Positions 48,960 through 50,489 of a stretch of 50,489 bases of DNA are shown one piece after another. The DNA lies in the NCBI GenBank assembly GCA_026224875.1, contig JAMFRU010000098.1, positions 1-50,489 on the forward strand, in the 5' to 3' direction. Both the position numbers and the translations under genes were made by a program. The notes beneath the pieces are model-generated. The model did no database searches. It was not told where the DNA came from and was given only the letters and a program-made list of their open reading frames with translations. This stretch comes from Acidocella sp. GTDB taxonomy: Bacteria; Pseudomonadota; Alphaproteobacteria; Acetobacterales; Acetobacteraceae. Every line of letters starts with the position of its first letter. Within the stretch, counting starts at the first letter, position 1.

Positions 48960-49688
48960 GTGGAATCGGGATATCGCCGCCGCATTCTTATTGAACCAGG
49001 GGCTGGGGCGGTGAGCGCCGAGCTGGAGGATGATTACCACCGCATGGTGGTGATTCTGACGCATGAGGATAGGGTGGTGACTTCGGTGGCGAGCGAGATG
49101 AAGCGCTCGCCCTGGACCATGTGCCCGGGGGCGATGGACCAGCTGGCGCAGACCTTTACCGGCGTGCCGCTGGCGGGGTTCGCCAAGCGCGGCGAGAAGA
49201 CGGCGAATTGCACCCATCTGCATGATCTGGCGCTGTTTGCAGCGGCGCATGCTAGCGATATGGTGCCGGTATCCTATGATATTCTGGTCGGCGATGCGGT
49301 GGATGGAGCGCGCCGCGCGACCCTGGCGCGTAATGGTGCGCCGATGCTGGATTGGGTGCTGGAAGGCCCGCCAATGCGCGAGGTTTTCGCGGCACCCGAG
49401 GCGCTCGCGGGCAAGCCGATGAGCCAGCTCAACGAGTTCATCGCCACACAGGACAAGCCCACCGCCGAAGCCATCCGCATTTTGCGCTGGGCCAGCATGA
49501 TCGCGCATGGGCGGGTGCGGGATATGCCCGCCGGCATGTCCGCCACCGAATTCCCGGGCGGGTCATGCTATAATTTCCAGCCCGATCGCGCGCCCGTTTC
49601 AACCCGCCGCCCAGGGGCTGATATCGATTTCAGCAAGCCCGGCGCGGCGCCAATGGCTGACCGGGCAGAGGCGTTTTCCGCCTCGTAA
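48960..49688 (+). CDS. DUF2889 domain protein
   Basis: 242 residues from the GTG at 48960 (GTGGAATCGGGATATCGC), 4 nt after the thiolase-like stop. The conserved DUF2889 pattern RRRILIEPGAGAVSAELEDDYHRMVVILTHEDRVVTSVASEMKRSPWTMCPGAMDQL is present. The function is unknown, though DUF2889 proteins often occur with P450, thiolase-like and DUF35 genes. A longer frame to 48783 would overlap the thiolase-like gene. It belongs to the P450 operon. Confidence 0.82.
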   Translation: MESGYRRRILIEPGAGAVSAELEDDYHRMVVILTHEDRVVTSVASEMKRSPWTMCPGAMDQLAQTFTGVPLAGFAKRGEKTANCTHLHDLALFAAAHASDMVPVSYDILVGDAVDGARRATLARNGAPMLDWVLEGPPMREVFAAPEALAGKPMSQLNEFIATQDKPTAEAIRILRWASMIAHGRVRDMPAGMSATEFPGGSCYNFQPDRAPVSTRRPGADIDFSKPGAAPMADRAEAFSAS

Positions 49689-49707
49689 ACAATTAGGGAG
49701 ACAGCAA

Positions 49708-50325
49708 ATGCTGACCATCCACCATCTCGGCCTCTCGCAATCCGAACGCATCATCTGGCTCTGCGAAGAACTCGGCGTGCCCTACGAACTCATCCGCTAC
49801 GAGCGCGAACCAACCATGGCCGCCCCGCCCGCATATAAGGCGCTCCACCCGCTAGGCACCGCGCCTACCATTAGCGATGGCGGCCTCGTGCTGGCCGAAA
49901 CCAACGCCGTGGCCGAATACATCGTCCGCAAATACGGCGGCGGCCGGCTGTTCCTGAACCCGGACCACAAGGATTTCGCCAACTTCCTGTTCTGGTACCA
50001 CTACGCCAACGGCACCGTGCTGCCCGCCTTCATGATGGACATGACCGCCAAACGCGCCGGCGCACCACCCATGACCGGACGCACCGACCTCGCCTTCAAA
50101 CTCATTGAAGAACGCCTGGGCCAAGCCAAATGGTTCGCCGGTGACGAATTCACCGCCGCCGACATCATGATGGGCTTCCCCCTCACCCGCGCCCGCCTGG
50201 TATCAAACCGCGATATCTCAGACATGCCCAACCTGCTGGCCTACCTGAAACGCATCGGCGAACGCCCCACCTACCGCAAAGCCATGACCATAGCCGAACC
50301 CAACATGCCGCCACGGCTGGATTAG
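49708..50325 (+). CDS. Glutathione S-transferase
   Basis: 205 residues. The N-terminal thioredoxin-fold half starts LTIHHLGLSQSERIIWLCEELGVPYELIRYERE with LAETNAVAEYIVRKYG (GSH-binding Glu-Thr/Ser), and the all-helical C-terminal half includes FAGDEFTAADIMMGFPL. A GGGAGACAGC site lies before the ATG at 49708, 19 bp after the DUF2889 stop. It may detoxify electrophilic intermediates of the pathway. The palindromic element copy 6 begins about 12 bp after its stop. Confidence 0.9.
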   Translation: MLTIHHLGLSQSERIIWLCEELGVPYELIRYEREPTMAAPPAYKALHPLGTAPTISDGGLVLAETNAVAEYIVRKYGGGRLFLNPDHKDFANFLFWYHYANGTVLPAFMMDMTAKRAGAPPMTGRTDLAFKLIEERLGQAKWFAGDEFTAADIMMGFPLTRARLVSNRDISDMPNLLAYLKRIGERPTYRKAMTIAEPNMPPRLD

Positions 50326-50337
50326 GGTTTGGGGCGT

Positions 50338-50386
50338 TCCACGGAAAAAGGCGAGGGCTCCGCCCCTCGACCCCGCTGGGGCCTGA
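50338..50386. repeat. Family A palindromic element copy 6, interrupted
   Basis: The left arm CCACGGAAAAAGGCGAGGGC, the GAGGG/CCCTC hairpin and the first half of the GGGGCC TGA GGCCCC module are present. The sequence then breaks off after TGA at 50384-50386. The other half lies outside the window or was displaced by the IS end that starts at 50387. Confidence 0.8.
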
Positions 50387-50489
50387 GAGCCCATCCAAGA
50401 AGTTTCTCATGAGACCTTCCTTGCGAGTCTTCGGAGCATGATTTTGATCATGGCTAGTTTGACGAAGGCGGCGACGCTTTTGATATGGC
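50387..50489. mobile_element. End of an IS5-type insertion sequence (partial)
   Basis: The element appears to begin GAGCCCATCC at 50387, next to the TGA (TNA) trinucleotide that IS5/IS1031-type elements often duplicate. It contains the C-terminal end of a transposase on the minus strand. The inverted partner lies beyond the right edge, so the assignment rests on the transposase tail and the junction in the palindrome. Confidence 0.6.
50407..50489 (-). CDS. IS5-family transposase, C-terminal fragment (partial)
   Basis: Reading from the right edge, about 26 residues end ...HIKSVAAFVKLAMIKIMLRRLARKVS before the TGA at 50407-50409. The pattern (IK..A.F..LA.I...LR) matches the tail of IS5-family DDE transposases. 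The stop lies about 20 bp from the element end, as is usual for the family. The catalytic part is outside the window. Confidence 0.65.
   Translation of the reverse strand, partial: HIKSVAAFVKLAMIKIMLRRLARKVS

Overview
The window reads as chromosome of a GC-rich alphaproteobacterium. The evidence is an alpha-type DksA with a single cysteine, a TrcR/DUF1013 regulator, small YdcH proteins, a PlcP/glycosyltransferase pair and an alphaproteobacterial elongator tRNA-Met. Gene content and repeat types suggest Rhodospirillales/Acetobacteraceae (Acidocella or Acidiphilium-like), but I cannot confirm a genus.

Layout. 0-7.4 kb: end of an unknown gene, a lytic transglycosylase, typA/bipA, a Bcr-type MFS exporter, an orphan SUKH gene, a GT2 glycosyltransferase coupled to a TVP38-type membrane protein, and dksA. 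7.6-14.3 kb: a six-gene minus-strand operon resembling hydrogenase-4 (hyfB-C-E-F-G-I order). Its large subunit has lost all four Ni-Fe cysteines while the small subunit keeps its Fe-S ligands, so it looks like an energy-converting hydrogenase-related (Ehr) complex rather than a hydrogenase. 14.4-17.3 kb: a DapB-like dehydrogenase, an EthD protein and malate dehydrogenase. 17.3-20.4 kb: a divergent lipid-remodelling locus (diacylglycerol kinase-like gene against plcP-like phosphoesterase and agt-like glycosyltransferase). Four 7-mers in 11-bp phase in the shared promoter region match PhoB boxes. 20.5-29 kb: orphan CheB domain, ydcH-purE-purK, a second ydcH, trcR, DUF1192, transglutaminase-like, Smr, XRE and Maf genes, and an APC permease. 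29-30.5 kb: tRNA-Met and small secreted proteins. 30.6-50.3 kb: catabolism of hydrophobic compounds. This contains a Rieske oxygenase with a divergent Crp-type regulator, FadL, a MerR regulator with thiolase, FadB-like and FadE-like genes and D-lactate dehydrogenase, then ferredoxin, two SDRs, a stand-alone E2 catalytic domain, and a P450-DUF35-thiolase-like-DUF2889-GST run. The right edge is the end of an IS5-type transposase.

How the catabolic part may work (inference): FadL admits a hydrophobic substrate. P450 (with the ferredoxin) and the Rieske enzyme hydroxylate it, SDRs oxidise the alcohols, and FadE, FadB and thiolase carry out beta-oxidation. The DUF35/thiolase-like pair could perform a retro-aldol side-chain cleavage, as the Ltp2/ChsH2 pair does in steroid catabolism. 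The natural substrate cannot be read from the sequence.

The most unusual DNA in the window is a family of nested, mirror-symmetric palindromic elements (at least six copies: 113-316, 3241-3453, 7448-7657, 16173-16310, 23537-23801, 50338-50386) placed at gene ends, often with the outer arm containing the stop codon of the adjoining gene. Copies keep their outer modules and often the loop, while the central stem changes sequence yet stays perfectly paired. One copy is split by the IS5-type element. A second terminator-like family (24738-24828, 42667-42750, partial at 44972-45004) shows the same conserved frame around a variable stem.
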